In this document: positions 1 through 8,357 of the stretch, one piece after another
Layout of the letters: each line of letters opens with the position of its first letter
Position numbering within the stretch: position 1 is the stretch's first letter
Position numbers and translations under genes: made by a program
Notes under the pieces: model-generated
What the model was told of the DNA's origin: nothing
What the model saw: the letters and a program-made list of their open reading frames with translations, nothing else
Database searches by the model: none
DNA from: Methanosarcina sp.
GTDB taxonomy: Archaea > Halobacteriota > Methanosarcinia > Methanosarcinales > Methanosarcinaceae
Direction of reading: 5' to 3'
NCBI GenBank assembly: GCA_013331265.1
Contig: DUGS01000204.1
Span: 5,328 to 27,298, forward strand
DNA: 21,971 bases

Positions 1-491
<491 letters not shown>

Positions 492-1313
492 TCATTCCGT
501 AACTTTTTCTCCCAGCTCAAATGTCTTCCCCATTTTCCACATTACCTCAAATTCTTTTCGAAGGCTTTTGGCAAGCTCAGCATCCCAGATTTTTACAACT
601 GAAACGAGCCTGTCTCTATCCAGAGGGTGAGGTTGAAGCAATATTACCAGGTTATTGTCAACTATCCCAAAATATGAATTAGTGCTTTTGACAGCTCTGA
701 TTTCCAGCTTTTTTTTCAAGACTTCTACAGTTTTTTCATCCTTATTTGAAATAAAAGAAACAAAGTTATTAAATTGTGGGGAAACCAACATATTGACTTT
801 GACCCCTCGCTCAAGTAATCTTACAAAATCAGCAAATATTATAGTTAGTACTGGCATTCCTAGAGAATGAGGAACAACACATAATGACTCTTTTGCTTCG
901 CTGAAGAGAGAAATTACAACTTTTTTAATATCTGCTTCGGTGACTCCAGTTGTCCAGAAAATTTCATCTTTTGTTTTAAGAGATGGGATAGACATCAGTA
1001 TTTTTTTCAATTCATCAATCTTGAGCTTCAAAGTCTCCAGTTCTTTTTCGACTTCAAACTCCTTTTTTTTAAAAATTCGATCTAGGGCAATGTCTGGCTT
1101 TACTCCCTTGTATTTTTTAGGTCTTGAGCGCTGGACTTCAACCAAACCCTTTTCTACCAAAGAATCAAGGATGCTGTAGACTTTTCCATAGGGTACCTCC
1201 GCATCCTTGTGGATAGTACTTGCTTCGGAAACGCCTAATTTCAGAAGGGAAAGGTAAACAGCCGATTCATAGGCACTTAGGCCGATTTCCTTCAGAAGCT
1301 TAGTCTTTTGCAT
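492..1313 (-). CDS. TrmB-family transcriptional regulator
   Basis: Predicted DNA-binding regulator of 273 residues. Residues about 5-70 form a winged helix-turn-helix of the TrmB type: GLSAYESAVYLSLLKLG, then VPYGKVYSILDSLVEKGLVE, the recognition helix and wing. Residues about 75-110 are Lys/Glu-rich and predicted coiled coil, typical of the dimerisation linker. Residues about 118-265 resemble the TrmB C-terminal sensor domain (FWTTGVTEAD, then ERGVKVNMLVSP). Archaeal members control sugar transport or central metabolism, and some Methanosarcina members affect methanogenesis genes; the ligand here cannot be read from sequence. The ATG start is favoured because the wing-helix domain begins directly after it; no strong ribosome binding site is seen. 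It lies in the same direction as ala but 378 bp downstream, so it probably has its own promoter. Confidence 0.85.
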   Translation of the reverse strand: MQKTKLLKEIGLSAYESAVYLSLLKLGVSEASTIHKDAEVPYGKVYSILDSLVEKGLVEVQRSRPKKYKGVKPDIALDRIFKKKEFEVEKELETLKLKIDELKKILMSIPSLKTKDEIFWTTGVTEADIKKVVISLFSEAKESLCVVPHSLGMPVLTIIFADFVRLLERGVKVNMLVSPQFNNFVSFISNKDEKTVEVLKKKLEIRAVKSTNSYFGIVDNNLVILLQPHPLDRDRLVSVVKIWDAELAKSLRKEFEVMWKMGKTFELGEKVTE

Positions 1314-1691
1314 GTTGGAATTTAAACCTTGATACCTTAAAGTAGTTTCTTTCGAAACTCATGCATTGCTGGTATGAAAATCTACAAGAATTGTAAATAA
1401 TGCACATGAAATTCTTCAAATAACAGGCATTAAAAAATGAAAGTACATCAAGTATTTTTAAGTGCTTGAATGATTTGTTCACTGGGAGAATATATCAAAA
1501 TTTATCATAATTTCTTTGAATTAAAATGTGCTGTGGGAAATAGGTTTAAAAAATAGCTTTGCAGTCGGAGTCTATCCAGCCTGTGATATAAAGGACTGCA
1601 AAAGGACTGCAGCGAAAACAGAAAAAAGTCGAAACCGAAAAAGTAGAAGCAAATATAGTAAAGTAGAAGCAAATATGATAGTAAACAGGTC
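1314..1691. other. Intergenic spacer between ala and the TrmB-like gene
   Basis: AT-rich spacer with no gene I can support. The half nearest the TrmB-like gene presumably holds that gene's promoter on the minus strand. The half next to ala has short tandem duplications, listed separately. Small open frames here are not supported by a ribosome binding site or by protein-like composition. Confidence 0.5.
1591..1680. repeat. Two short tandem duplications downstream of ala
   Basis: The unit AAGGACTGCA occurs at 1591-1600 and again at 1602-1611. A 20-bp unit beginning AAGTAGAAGCAAATAT occurs at 1641-1660 and 1661-1680 with two differences. Both lie just 3' of the ala stop codon on non-coding DNA and look like slippage or short-duplication products. 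Confidence 0.85.
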
Positions 1692-2672
1692 TCAGAACAT
1701 GCGTACCTCTTTGCCAAGCCCTTTATGCACAGCTCTTTCATAAACAAGGTGAGCAGTTGCTACATCCTGAATTGCAAGCCCTGTGGAATCGAAGATTGTA
1801 ATTTCAGTTTCACTTGTCCTGCCGGGTTTGAGACCTACCATGACTTCTCCAAGCTGGGCATGGATATCGTTTTCTGAGATGTAGTGTTTGTAGAGGGGAA
1901 CGTTCACTTCCCCGGAATGGAGCGCCTGGACCATGTCGTCTACAATAATTTTGGAACGGAGGAGGATTTCGGGATCAAGTTCTTCTTTTCCTACAGCATC
2001 TGCCCCTATTGCGTTTATGTGAGTACCTTCTTTAATCCAGCTGGATTTCACAATTGGTTTTCTGGTGGGAGTTGTGGTAACAAGGATATCGCAGTCGCAG
2101 ACCTTTTCAATACTTTCTTCGTAACGGATTTCACAGGGCACGATGTCTGCCATATCCCGGATAAACTTTTCACAGTTTTCTTTTGTCCTGGAATTGATCT
2201 TGACAGACTCGGGTTCGAAAACTTCGCAGAGAGCTTCAAGCTGGGTCCTTGCCTGGTTTCCTGAGCCTACAAGCCCGATTACTTTTGAATCTTTCCTTGC
2301 AAGGTATTTTGCGGCAATTCCACCGGCTGCACCTGTCCGGATGTCGGTCAGGTAAGTCCCGTCCATAATTGCGACAGGAGCTCCGGTCTCAGGAGAAATA
2401 AGGATGATCAGCGCCATTACTGTAGGAAGGTTTCGCATGGGATTTCCCGGGTGGACATTTACAATCTTTACGCCTGTAATATTCTCTTCTTCAAGGTATG
2501 CAGGCATTGTCCGCAGGTCGCCATTGTAAGCAGTGTAGTATAGATAAGATTTAGGGGGCATCTGTACCTTGCCAAGCCCGTGCTGCCTGAAAGCTCTTTC
2601 CACTACCTCCATATCAGAATGCATGTCCATAACACTTTTTACCTCTTCCTGAGCAAGCCATAATACTTCCAT
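1692..2672 (-). CDS. ala: Alanine dehydrogenase, ornithine cyclodeaminase / mu-crystallin family
   Basis: Predicted NAD-dependent alanine dehydrogenase (L-alanine + NAD+ + H2O to pyruvate + NH3 + NADH), 326 residues, cytosolic. Visible motifs: QMPPKSYLYY and LRTMPAY (substrate side), GVKIVNVHPGNP with the conserved family lysine at residue 69, the Rossmann motif GLVGSGNQA near 133-141, TTTPTRKPIV, HINAIGAD, and FDSTGLAIQDVA near the end. From memory the sequence follows the Archaeoglobus fulgidus alanine dehydrogenase closely over its full length. Ornithine cyclodeaminase or another imino-acid dehydrogenase role cannot be fully excluded. An upstream in-frame ATG would add eight residues, but GGTGGAGGG sits at the right distance before the internal ATG at 2670-2672, so I chose that start. 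It is divergent from the DUF434-type gene. Confidence 0.9.
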   Translation of the reverse strand: MEVLWLAQEEVKSVMDMHSDMEVVERAFRQHGLGKVQMPPKSYLYYTAYNGDLRTMPAYLEEENITGVKIVNVHPGNPMRNLPTVMALIILISPETGAPVAIMDGTYLTDIRTGAAGGIAAKYLARKDSKVIGLVGSGNQARTQLEALCEVFEPESVKINSRTKENCEKFIRDMADIVPCEIRYEESIEKVCDCDILVTTTPTRKPIVKSSWIKEGTHINAIGADAVGKEELDPEILLRSKIIVDDMVQALHSGEVNVPLYKHYISENDIHAQLGEVMVGLKPGRTSETEITIFDSTGLAIQDVATAHLVYERAVHKGLGKEVRMF

Positions 2673-2840
2673 AACACAACCCTCCACCGAAGCCATAGCC
2701 CTTCATCACATCCTGACCATAAGCTGGCTTCTGGCCGAAAACCAGGCTTAATTTCTATGAACCGGAATAATAACCTACAGACAAACAGGCAAATTGACTG
2801 CCTGGTAGCATAGATTGCCATTTTTATCCGCGTAAATATG

Positions 2841-2850
2841 TATATATAAC
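2841..2850 (+). promoter_or_regulatory. TATA-box candidate for the DUF434-type gene
   Basis: TATATATAAC lies about 50 bp before the ATG at 2896. An archaeal start site about 25 bp downstream would leave a short leader containing the GGAG ribosome binding site at 2887-2890. This is inferred from pattern and spacing only. Confidence 0.45.
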
Positions 2851-2895
2851 ATATCTACACTCATTTAAAGAACTTCCTTTTCGAAAGGAGACATT

Positions 2896-3597
2896 ATGCC
2901 AGAGAGTTCTGATGATTTTTCCGGACCAGATCCGAAAGAAAGATTATTGAAGCCTGCCAGAGACATCCGGAGCATTCTGCGGTGGGGCTACTCTAAATTC
3001 GCAACAATCCGTTTTGTGGCTGAACATTCCCAGCTCAGCGCAGGAGAGCGGCATATCCTCACAAGGGTGATTATGCCCCCTGAAAAAGTGGTTTCCAGAA
3101 TCAATAAAAAAATAGCCTGCGATAGCATAAGTAATAGAGATATTCTCCTTGACGGATACAATGTCCTGCTAAGTGTGGACAGCCTCCTGAAGAACGAACC
3201 CATGTGGTTCTGCGATGACGGGTATATCCGGGACACCCGTTATTATTTCAGCAAAGAGAGTCAGGCTGAAGGTATTGAGAGATCCCTTGACTCAGTCCTT
3301 GAATTTCTATCCGGAACCACCCCAAAATCAGTAACCTTTCTCCTTGATTCCCAGATTAGCCGGAGCGGGGAACTTGCCGGCTTCATCCGTCGCAAACTTG
3401 AAGAACGAAAGATCCAGGGAGGAGCACGTACCTCAAAGATTGTGGATTTTGACCTGAAAACAGAAGGTGGAGACCCCGAAAAAAAACTGATCGTCGCAAC
3501 CTCTGATGGAATTATAATCGACTCGGTCCTGCAGGTACTCGATATCCCTGCCTGCCTTATGGAAAAAATGGGAATTGAGCCTGTGAGGCTTTATTGA
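2896..3597 (+). CDS. DUF434 domain-containing protein
   Basis: Conserved archaeal protein of 233 residues with no established function. The N-terminal part (about 15-75) fits DUF434: ERLLKPARDIRSILRWGY, then FVAEHSQLSAGERHILTRV. The C-terminal part (about 80-230) begins with ILLDGYNVLLSVDSLL and contains the acidic patch CDDGYIRD, DSQISRSGELAG and ATSDGIIID. That is the family's usual companion domain, with a nucleotide-binding or PIN-like look from its spaced aspartates (inference). No signal peptide or membrane segment is seen. AAAGGAG stands 5 bp before the ATG. The gene is divergent from ala and its stop codon lies within a 15-bp tandem duplication. Confidence 0.8.
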   Translation: MPESSDDFSGPDPKERLLKPARDIRSILRWGYSKFATIRFVAEHSQLSAGERHILTRVIMPPEKVVSRINKKIACDSISNRDILLDGYNVLLSVDSLLKNEPMWFCDDGYIRDTRYYFSKESQAEGIERSLDSVLEFLSGTTPKSVTFLLDSQISRSGELAGFIRRKLEERKIQGGARTSKIVDFDLKTEGGDPEKKLIVATSDGIIIDSVLQVLDIPACLMEKMGIEPVRLY

Positions 3598-3622
3598 ATC
3601 AGGCTTTATTGAATCAGGCTTT
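3586..3622. repeat. 15-bp tandem duplication across a stop codon
   Basis: The unit AGGCTTTATTGAATC runs 3586-3600 and 3601-3615, with a partial third copy at 3616-3622. The first unit contains the last codons and TGA of the DUF434-type gene, so the duplication repeats an in-frame Arg-Leu-Tyr-stop downstream of the real stop. Confidence 0.9.
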
Positions 3623-3660
3623 TAGTGTCCTGAAGCCGACAAACAAGGCTCATTAACTTA

Positions 3661-4713
3661 TTACCACGCATCCTGTCTGAAACATTCTGCCTGCCTGTAA
3701 ATCTTTTCAGCTTCTGCGTACTGCCCTTTTTCTTTAAGCAGATCTCCATACCCTGAGAGGCTTCCGAAATGCCCTGGATCGAGTTCAAGGGCTTTTTTGT
3801 ACTGGACTTCAGCTTCATGCCTGTGTCCAAACCTGGCAAGCAGCCTTGCATATTCGCAGTGAGCTTCCACATTCTCAGGGCTAATTTTAAGCGCATACCT
3901 GAAGTGCACCCTTGCTCCATGGATAAGACCATGTTCTGCAAGTAGACGGGCGTAGTACAGGTGGAGTTTCGGATTTTCAGGGTCTGCTTTTAGAGCTTCT
4001 ATGTAATAGGCTTCGGCTTCAAGTGGTTCTCCTTTATCAATAAGCAGGCGAGCGTAGCGGAAATTTGATTCTACGTGCCTGGGGTCAAGTTCAAGAGCCC
4101 GGGTATAATGGTAACTTGCTTCGGTTTTCTGCCCGCGCTTATAAAGCAAAATTCCATACCCGCAGTGAGCTTCGACATGCCTTGGGTCGAGGAGAATAAC
4201 TCTTTTATACGCTTCTTCGGCTCTGTCCAGTTCATTGAGCCTGTAAAGCAGGTAGCCATAGTTACAGAGCGTCTGCACGTGGAAAGGATGGAGCTCAAGA
4301 GCTTTTTCATACTGAACTCTTGCATTGTCCAGTTCCCCTATCTCAGCAAGCATGTCTCCATATCCGCAGAGAGCTTCTACATTTTCCGGGTTTTCTTCAA
4401 GAATTTCTTTGAATTCTCTGGCAGCAGGGCCCCTGAGTCCCAGCAAAGAAGCTGTTTTCCCTGCTTCCATATGGGCATCTTCCCGCATTTTCCCTGAGAA
4501 AAGTGAAGCACATGCCCTGGAGATTACGTACTTTTCCCTGTACATCTTATCTTTGCCGAAAATAAAGGAGAGTTTCAGCAGGGTCTCTGGCGAAAGCAAA
4601 TTCTCACGTGAAAAAGAAATGACAAACTCAACGACCTTATCGAGGTCACATTCATCTTCAGAAACCTTCTCGATTACATGAAAAACCAGCTTGTCTATGG
4701 CATCTATTTCCAT
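3661..4713 (-). CDS. TPR repeat protein (paralogue 1)
   Basis: Protein of 350 residues. The N-terminal 90 or so form a helical region without clear TPRs, starting MEIDAIDKLVFHVIEKV. After it come about seven 34-residue tetratricopeptide repeats, each with the pattern of aromatic/Gly (CGYG, YARLL), then EAE..Y.KALELDP. TPR arrays are protein-binding scaffolds; the partner is unknown. No signal peptide or membrane segment is present, so it is probably cytosolic. The longest frame begins with TTG at 4719, but AGGAGG lies 3 bp before it and 9 bp before the ATG at 4713, so I chose the ATG. A second gene at about 9.9-11.1 kb has the same architecture and a recognisably related N-terminal region. 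Transcribed alone. Confidence 0.88.
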   Translation of the reverse strand: MEIDAIDKLVFHVIEKVSEDECDLDKVVEFVISFSRENLLSPETLLKLSFIFGKDKMYREKYVISRACASLFSGKMREDAHMEAGKTASLLGLRGPAAREFKEILEENPENVEALCGYGDMLAEIGELDNARVQYEKALELHPFHVQTLCNYGYLLYRLNELDRAEEAYKRVILLDPRHVEAHCGYGILLYKRGQKTEASYHYTRALELDPRHVESNFRYARLLIDKGEPLEAEAYYIEALKADPENPKLHLYYARLLAEHGLIHGARVHFRYALKISPENVEAHCEYARLLARFGHRHEAEVQYKKALELDPGHFGSLSGYGDLLKEKGQYAEAEKIYRQAECFRQDAW

Positions 4714-4762
4714 GCTCAAAAACCTCCTGAATTTTATGCCTACAGTTGATTTATTTGGCTGG

Positions 4763-4774
4763 CTATAAATAATT
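4763..4774 (-). promoter_or_regulatory. TATA-box candidate for TPR gene 1
   Basis: Read on the minus strand, AATTATTTATAG lies about 50 bp before the chosen ATG at 4713. A start site 25 bp downstream would give a short leader that includes the AGGAGG site. This rests on sequence pattern only. Confidence 0.4.
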
Positions 4775-4880
4775 AGCTATATTAATTTGTCAAAATAATT
4801 TAAAAAAGATGGAGTTAAAAAAGCAGAAATCGGAAGAAACCAGAAAAACGAAAATAAGAAATAAGGCAGTTTTTGACAAA

Positions 4881-4940
4881 TAAATTAATATATTGAGATA
4901 TAAATTAATATATTGAGAAATAAATTAATATATTGAGAAA
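4881..4940. repeat. Three tandem 20-bp AT-rich units
   Basis: The unit TAAATTAATATATTGAGA plus two bases occurs at 4881-4900, 4901-4920 and 4921-4940; copies two and three are identical and the first differs at one position. It is non-coding, between TPR gene 1 and the small coiled-coil gene. Confidence 0.95.
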
Positions 4941-4954
4941 ATGGGGAATGATAT

Positions 4955-4979
4955 TTTCCTTTCCTTTCCTTTCCTTTCC
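4955..4979. repeat. (TTTCC)5 pentanucleotide repeat
   Basis: Five perfect TTTCC units, just after the 20-bp tandem array. It is a pyrimidine-only tract on the plus strand in a gap downstream of a minus-strand gene. It is a candidate slippage site with no assigned function. Confidence 0.95.
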
Positions 4980-5048
4980 ACGCCATGAATAACTGCTCCG
5001 CCCTGCCAGATAAATAAAAACAGATGCATTGAATGCTTGATTACATTA

Positions 5049-5438
5049 TTAAACTCTTTTTACATGCAGACTGTATCTCGGCTCCACGTCATACATGCCC
5101 TCAAGCTCCTCTTCGGTCAGGAAACCTCTGTCAATTAGCTTACTGAGGTTTTTCCGGTCAACGGACTCGACCATTTCCCAGAGTTCCCGCTTCTGAAGGT
5201 AAGGTTTCAGCTTGCTGATGCGCCAGAGTTTCCAGTCCACTCTTTTCTGCCTCAGCTCTACATTTCCTACCCTCAGGACATCAATACCTTTCTCACTGAA
5301 GGTATTCAGGATGTGAGTTCTGAGCTCTTCCCGCCTTCTTTCAAGAACAGATATTGCAGAAACAAGCTCATCATACTCAAGTGCAACATCGGCAAGATCC
5401 ATCTCTTCGGGGTCCTGTTCGCTTATGTCAAATTCCAC
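5049..5438 (-). CDS. Hypothetical protein with coiled coil
   Basis: I do not recognise this 129-residue protein. Residues about 15-55 are rich in Glu, Arg and Leu and should form a helix or coiled coil (ELVSAISVLERRREELRTHI). A short middle segment (VGNVELRQKRVDWKLWRI) is followed by a charged C-terminal half. The pattern of helix plus short beta segment recalls small phage-type accessory proteins, but the resemblance is weak. There is no signal peptide or membrane segment. The start is GTG, supported by AGGAG 10 bp upstream. The open frame is full of ordinary codons and the composition is protein-like, so I regard it as real. It is divergent from the phosphatase gene. Confidence 0.65.
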   Translation of the reverse strand: MEFDISEQDPEEMDLADVALEYDELVSAISVLERRREELRTHILNTFSEKGIDVLRVGNVELRQKRVDWKLWRISKLKPYLQKRELWEMVESVDRKNLSKLIDRGFLTEEELEGMYDVEPRYSLHVKRV

Positions 5439-5473
5439 TGTTCTTCACTCCTGTTTATACATGCAATCAGGTT

Positions 5474-5509
5474 TATAGCTCCACCTCAGGTATAGAGCTC
5501 CAACTCAGG
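5474..5509. repeat. Imperfect direct repeat between divergent genes
   Basis: TATAGCTCCACCTCAGG (5474-5490) is followed by TATAGAGCTCCAACTCAGG (5491-5509). The second copy carries small insertions. It lies just upstream of the coiled-coil gene's GTG start and could be a duplicated operator or simply another short duplication. Confidence 0.6.
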
Positions 5510-5681
5510 TATAGTATTACATATACAGAGGTATATCTTCTGACATACAGCAGATCTTAATCTTAACTGCACCATAAAACCAATACTTTGAGATTTAAAA
5601 AGAAAGCACTCATACAGGTAGTAATATGTGAAAACGAAGTGTAAAAATGATTTGATTTAATGGGTTTATCGGGGTAATTTC

Positions 5682-6476
5682 ATGTCATTAACCGGCTTCA
5701 GGAAAGCAAGAGCAAAAGAAGAATTGCGCCTAATTCTGCCAAAGATAAATGAGGTTCTGGAATCCGAATCTGCCGTACTCAGGATTGAGCCTGATTCAAT
5801 TATGCTTATCGGGGATATCCACGGGAACCTTGATGCCCTTGAGTTTGTTACACGAATGAGGGAAAAACTCGGCTATAAGAAAATCCTTTTTCTGGGGGAC
5901 TATGTGGACCGTGGGATGCAGGGCACGGAAGTCCTTACAAAACTTTTCCAGCTGAAACTTGAGGAGCCTGAAAATGTTTTCCTTCTAAGGGGCAATCATG
6001 AAACCATTGATATGAATATCTACTACGGCTTTTTTGAGGAAATTGGTTTTGATCGAGATTTTCTTTTAGACATCGGCAGGACATATGAAAGGATGCCCGT
6101 AGCAGCAGTGATTTCAGGGCATACTTTCTGTGTACACGGAGGAATTAATGGTACCGAAAATATTGATACCATCACAAAGGAGGGGGCTTTTCCCTATCTA
6201 TGGAATGACCCGTCAGAACGCCCAGGAATGATTACTTCATCAAGAGGTTCCACGGTCAGGGAATTCGGGCCTGATATTGTTGACGGTTTTTTAGAAAGGA
6301 ATGGTTTAAAAAGAATCATAAGAGGGCACACAGCTATCAGAACCGGATATGAATGGTGGTTCGATGGAAAACTTCTTTCTCTTTTTTCCTGCCCTGATTA
6401 CGTAGGACTTGGAAACGCTGCTGCTTTTGGGCTGATGAAAAGAGAAGAAGTAAATATCATTACTTTTGAAAGCTAA
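5682..6476 (+). CDS. PPP-family serine/threonine protein phosphatase
   Basis: Metal-dependent protein phosphatase of the PP1/PP2A/bacteriophage-lambda superfamily, 264 residues, cytosolic. The full signature is present: GDIHGN (44-49), GDYVDRG (72-78), RGNHE (103-107), HGG (152-154), WNDP (174-177) and RGHT (214-217). These residues bind the two-metal centre and phosphate. The length equals the bare catalytic domain, so any regulatory subunit must be separate. Methanosarcina is known to encode PP1-like archaeal phosphatases (PP1-arch), and this fits that group. GGGG stands 8 bp before the ATG. The physiological substrates are unknown, and no adjacent protein kinase is seen. It is the last recognisable housekeeping-type gene before the gene-poor middle section. 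Confidence 0.92.
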   Translation: MSLTGFRKARAKEELRLILPKINEVLESESAVLRIEPDSIMLIGDIHGNLDALEFVTRMREKLGYKKILFLGDYVDRGMQGTEVLTKLFQLKLEEPENVFLLRGNHETIDMNIYYGFFEEIGFDRDFLLDIGRTYERMPVAAVISGHTFCVHGGINGTENIDTITKEGAFPYLWNDPSERPGMITSSRGSTVREFGPDIVDGFLERNGLKRIIRGHTAIRTGYEWWFDGKLLSLFSCPDYVGLGNAAAFGLMKREEVNIITFES

Positions 6477-7081
6477 CCAGTATAATAGAAAATACTGGAA
6501 GTTGAAAACTTTAATGAAGGGTGCTAGTGTCTCGTCACTCCAGAATTGTCGGATAAAGCCGTGCCAATTTTATCTTTGTGTCTTCTGTTGTAAATTACCA
6601 ATTAACCTTTGCATCTTGTTTTCGGCAGTTCTACACTGAAAATTAGAACATTTTTACCGATGACGTTTTAGAACCTTAGCTAGCTTTGTGGGGTTCTTCG
6701 TTGTTTTGTATGGGCTGAAAATAATAGCTCAGTTAGAAAGTAGCAACGCAAAAAAGAGAAAACTCAATCTTGAATGTGATTTTCAACCATAAATTATTCT
6801 AAATTTCTGATATGCGACTTAGACATTTAGGAGATAATGTAAGTTATCAGCTCGATACAGCGAAGAGCCAATTTATTACATGACAAATGTAACGGAAAAT
6901 AAGACAATATAAATTTATATTATATGAAAATGTATATATAAAATAATATCTGTCAAACGCATAGTCAAAGTAGGCTATAATAATATTTAATAAGTTATAT
7001 TTAATCTACGTTTGAATTATAATCGAAAGGTGGGTATATATTCAAAACTTAATCACAAAACATCACCAGGAAAAATGCGAA
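6477..7081. other. 605-bp AT-rich gap upstream of the glycosyltransferase
   Basis: No intact gene is visible. A 6-bp inverted repeat GTTCTA/TAGAAC with a 10-nt loop sits at 6628-6649. Short protein-like pieces on the minus strand at about 6520-6720 are broken by stops and match nothing I can name. The last 180 bp are extremely AT-rich with several TATA-like runs (for example TATATATAAAAT near 6932), probably including the glycosyltransferase promoter. Confidence 0.5.
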
Positions 7082-8179
7082 ATGACAACAGTTCTACCCC
7101 CACGGAACAATGTCATCGCGTTTGTGCCAGCGCGAAATGAGGAGAGCGTAATCCGTTCAACTATTGAATCCATTCTTACTCAAACATTTCAGGTCGATGT
7201 TGTTGTCATTAATGATAACAGCACAGATGATACAGCAAGCATAGTAAGAAGTATAGCGGCCACTAATAACCGCGTAAGTTTGATAGAAACTGTGAATAAT
7301 AAATATAAAAAGTCAGGAGCATTGAATACTGCCTATCAGAGTGTTGATCTGGATGCATATGATTACGTGTTAGCAGTCGATGGTGACACGATAATAGCCC
7401 CCGATCTGGTTGAGCAAGCATTAATAGAATTTAAGTTAGATCCCCTTCTTGGTGCGGTGTGTTCTCGTGCCGGTGTCGTCAAACAGGTGACCAACGGATT
7501 CTTTGAAAAGCTAATATATCACTGGCAGTATGTCGAATACGCAGAGTTTGACAGGAGTCGAATAGGACAGGGTACACACATTAAAGTCGCACATGGAATG
7601 TGCACAGTGTATAAGGTAGAAGCAATAAAAGCAGTTATGGCAAGACGTAGAGCTACCGGAAAACTCGATTGTACTGTGTACGATGTGCATAACATCGCTG
7701 AAGACTATGAGTTAACGATGACTCTAAAAGAACTCGGTTACCACATCGCTGCAGGTTTTGGGATGTATGCCTGGACATCTGTTCCATTGAGTCTGAAAAA
7801 TTTGTGGAAACAACGGATTCGCTGGCTTCGTGGCGGGATTGACACGTTATGGGAGCATGGATGGAATAGGAGCACCAGAAAAGATATCCTGAATTCTATA
7901 TTCTTCTGGATTATGTTATATTGCCAGGCTATTTTGCTGTACTATGCCTTAAACGACATAATCAGTGGCACCTATCATTTCAATACGATGTTTATACTGG
8001 TAATGATTATGATGTACGTGGATTGTGTTTACACACTGCGATACGTGCAGAACCCAAAAAAGTGGGACTATATTGTAAGAGTGACATTTATTCCGCAGCT
8101 GTTTTATGCGTGGTTTATGATTGCCCAACTAGTCTACTCACACTATCTTTTCCTCTTTAAACCGAATCAAGAGTGGTAA
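7082..8179 (+). CDS. Processive-type family 2 glycosyltransferase, membrane-bound
   Basis: Predicted membrane glycosyltransferase (GT2, GT-A fold) of 365 residues. Motifs in order: FVPARNEE (15-21), nucleotide-sugar binding VVINDNSTDD (41-50), DGD metal-binding triad (100-102), IAEDYEL with the catalytic-base ED (207-208), and QRIRW (244-248), the QxxRW motif typical of hyaluronan, chitin, cellulose and PNAG synthases. Three hydrophobic segments follow (about 271-292, 300-318, 336-358). Unlike PgaC or NodC there is no N-terminal membrane segment. The likely role is polymerising or transferring sugars for a surface polysaccharide at the cytoplasmic face; the substrate is not readable. The start codon has only a weak AGGAAA upstream. 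It is followed after one base by a small membrane-protein gene, probably co-transcribed. The flanks are AT-rich and gene-poor, which suggests an acquired segment (inference). Confidence 0.85.
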   Translation: MTTVLPPRNNVIAFVPARNEESVIRSTIESILTQTFQVDVVVINDNSTDDTASIVRSIAATNNRVSLIETVNNKYKKSGALNTAYQSVDLDAYDYVLAVDGDTIIAPDLVEQALIEFKLDPLLGAVCSRAGVVKQVTNGFFEKLIYHWQYVEYAEFDRSRIGQGTHIKVAHGMCTVYKVEAIKAVMARRRATGKLDCTVYDVHNIAEDYELTMTLKELGYHIAAGFGMYAWTSVPLSLKNLWKQRIRWLRGGIDTLWEHGWNRSTRKDILNSIFFWIMLYCQAILLYYALNDIISGTYHFNTMFILVMIMMYVDCVYTLRYVQNPKKWDYIVRVTFIPQLFYAWFMIAQLVYSHYLFLFKPNQEW

Positions 8180-8180
8180 T

Positions 8181-8357
8181 ATGTTGTTATTGAAGGAATA
8201 CCTTCAGGAGATTGTCACAGTAATAGTTTTTGGCAGTATTGCCATAAAACTATTATACGACATATACAAAACAAGAGAAATACAGAAGAGTCGAAAAGGG
8301 TTGTTAAAATTAAACTGGACAATCCTTAAGGTCAGAAATAAAACAAAACGCACATGA
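8181..8357 (+). CDS. 58-residue single-pass membrane peptide
   Basis: Small open frame whose ATG comes one base after the glycosyltransferase stop, ending in TGA. The product starts MLLLKEYLQE, has one hydrophobic segment (about 11-26, IVTVIVFGSIAIKLLY), and ends in a Lys/Arg-rich tail (about 27-58) expected to stay in the cytoplasm. I recognise no family. Tight spacing suggests translational coupling to the glycosyltransferase; no separate strong ribosome binding site is visible. Some polysaccharide synthases need a small membrane partner (for example PgaD with PgaC), so an accessory role is plausible but is inference from position and topology only. It could also be a chance frame, although the membrane segment plus basic tail argues for a real gene. 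Confidence 0.55.
   Translation: MLLLKEYLQEIVTVIVFGSIAIKLLYDIYKTREIQKSRKGLLKLNWTILKVRNKTKRT

Noticed and set aside
1884..2264. Plus-strand open frame of 126 codons inside ala
   Set aside because: It is an antisense shadow of a strongly supported enzyme gene.
4075..4497. Plus-strand open frame of 140 codons inside the first TPR gene
   Set aside because: Repetitive antisense of the TPR array; the minus-strand TPR reading explains the sequence fully.
4881..4940. Possible CRISPR array from the regular 20-bp repeats
   Set aside because: The units adjoin with no spacers and there are only three; it is a plain tandem repeat with no cas genes nearby.
6628..6649. Inverted repeat GTTCTA/TAGAAC
   Set aside because: Six base pairs in AT-rich DNA is expected by chance, and there is no gene close enough to give it a role.
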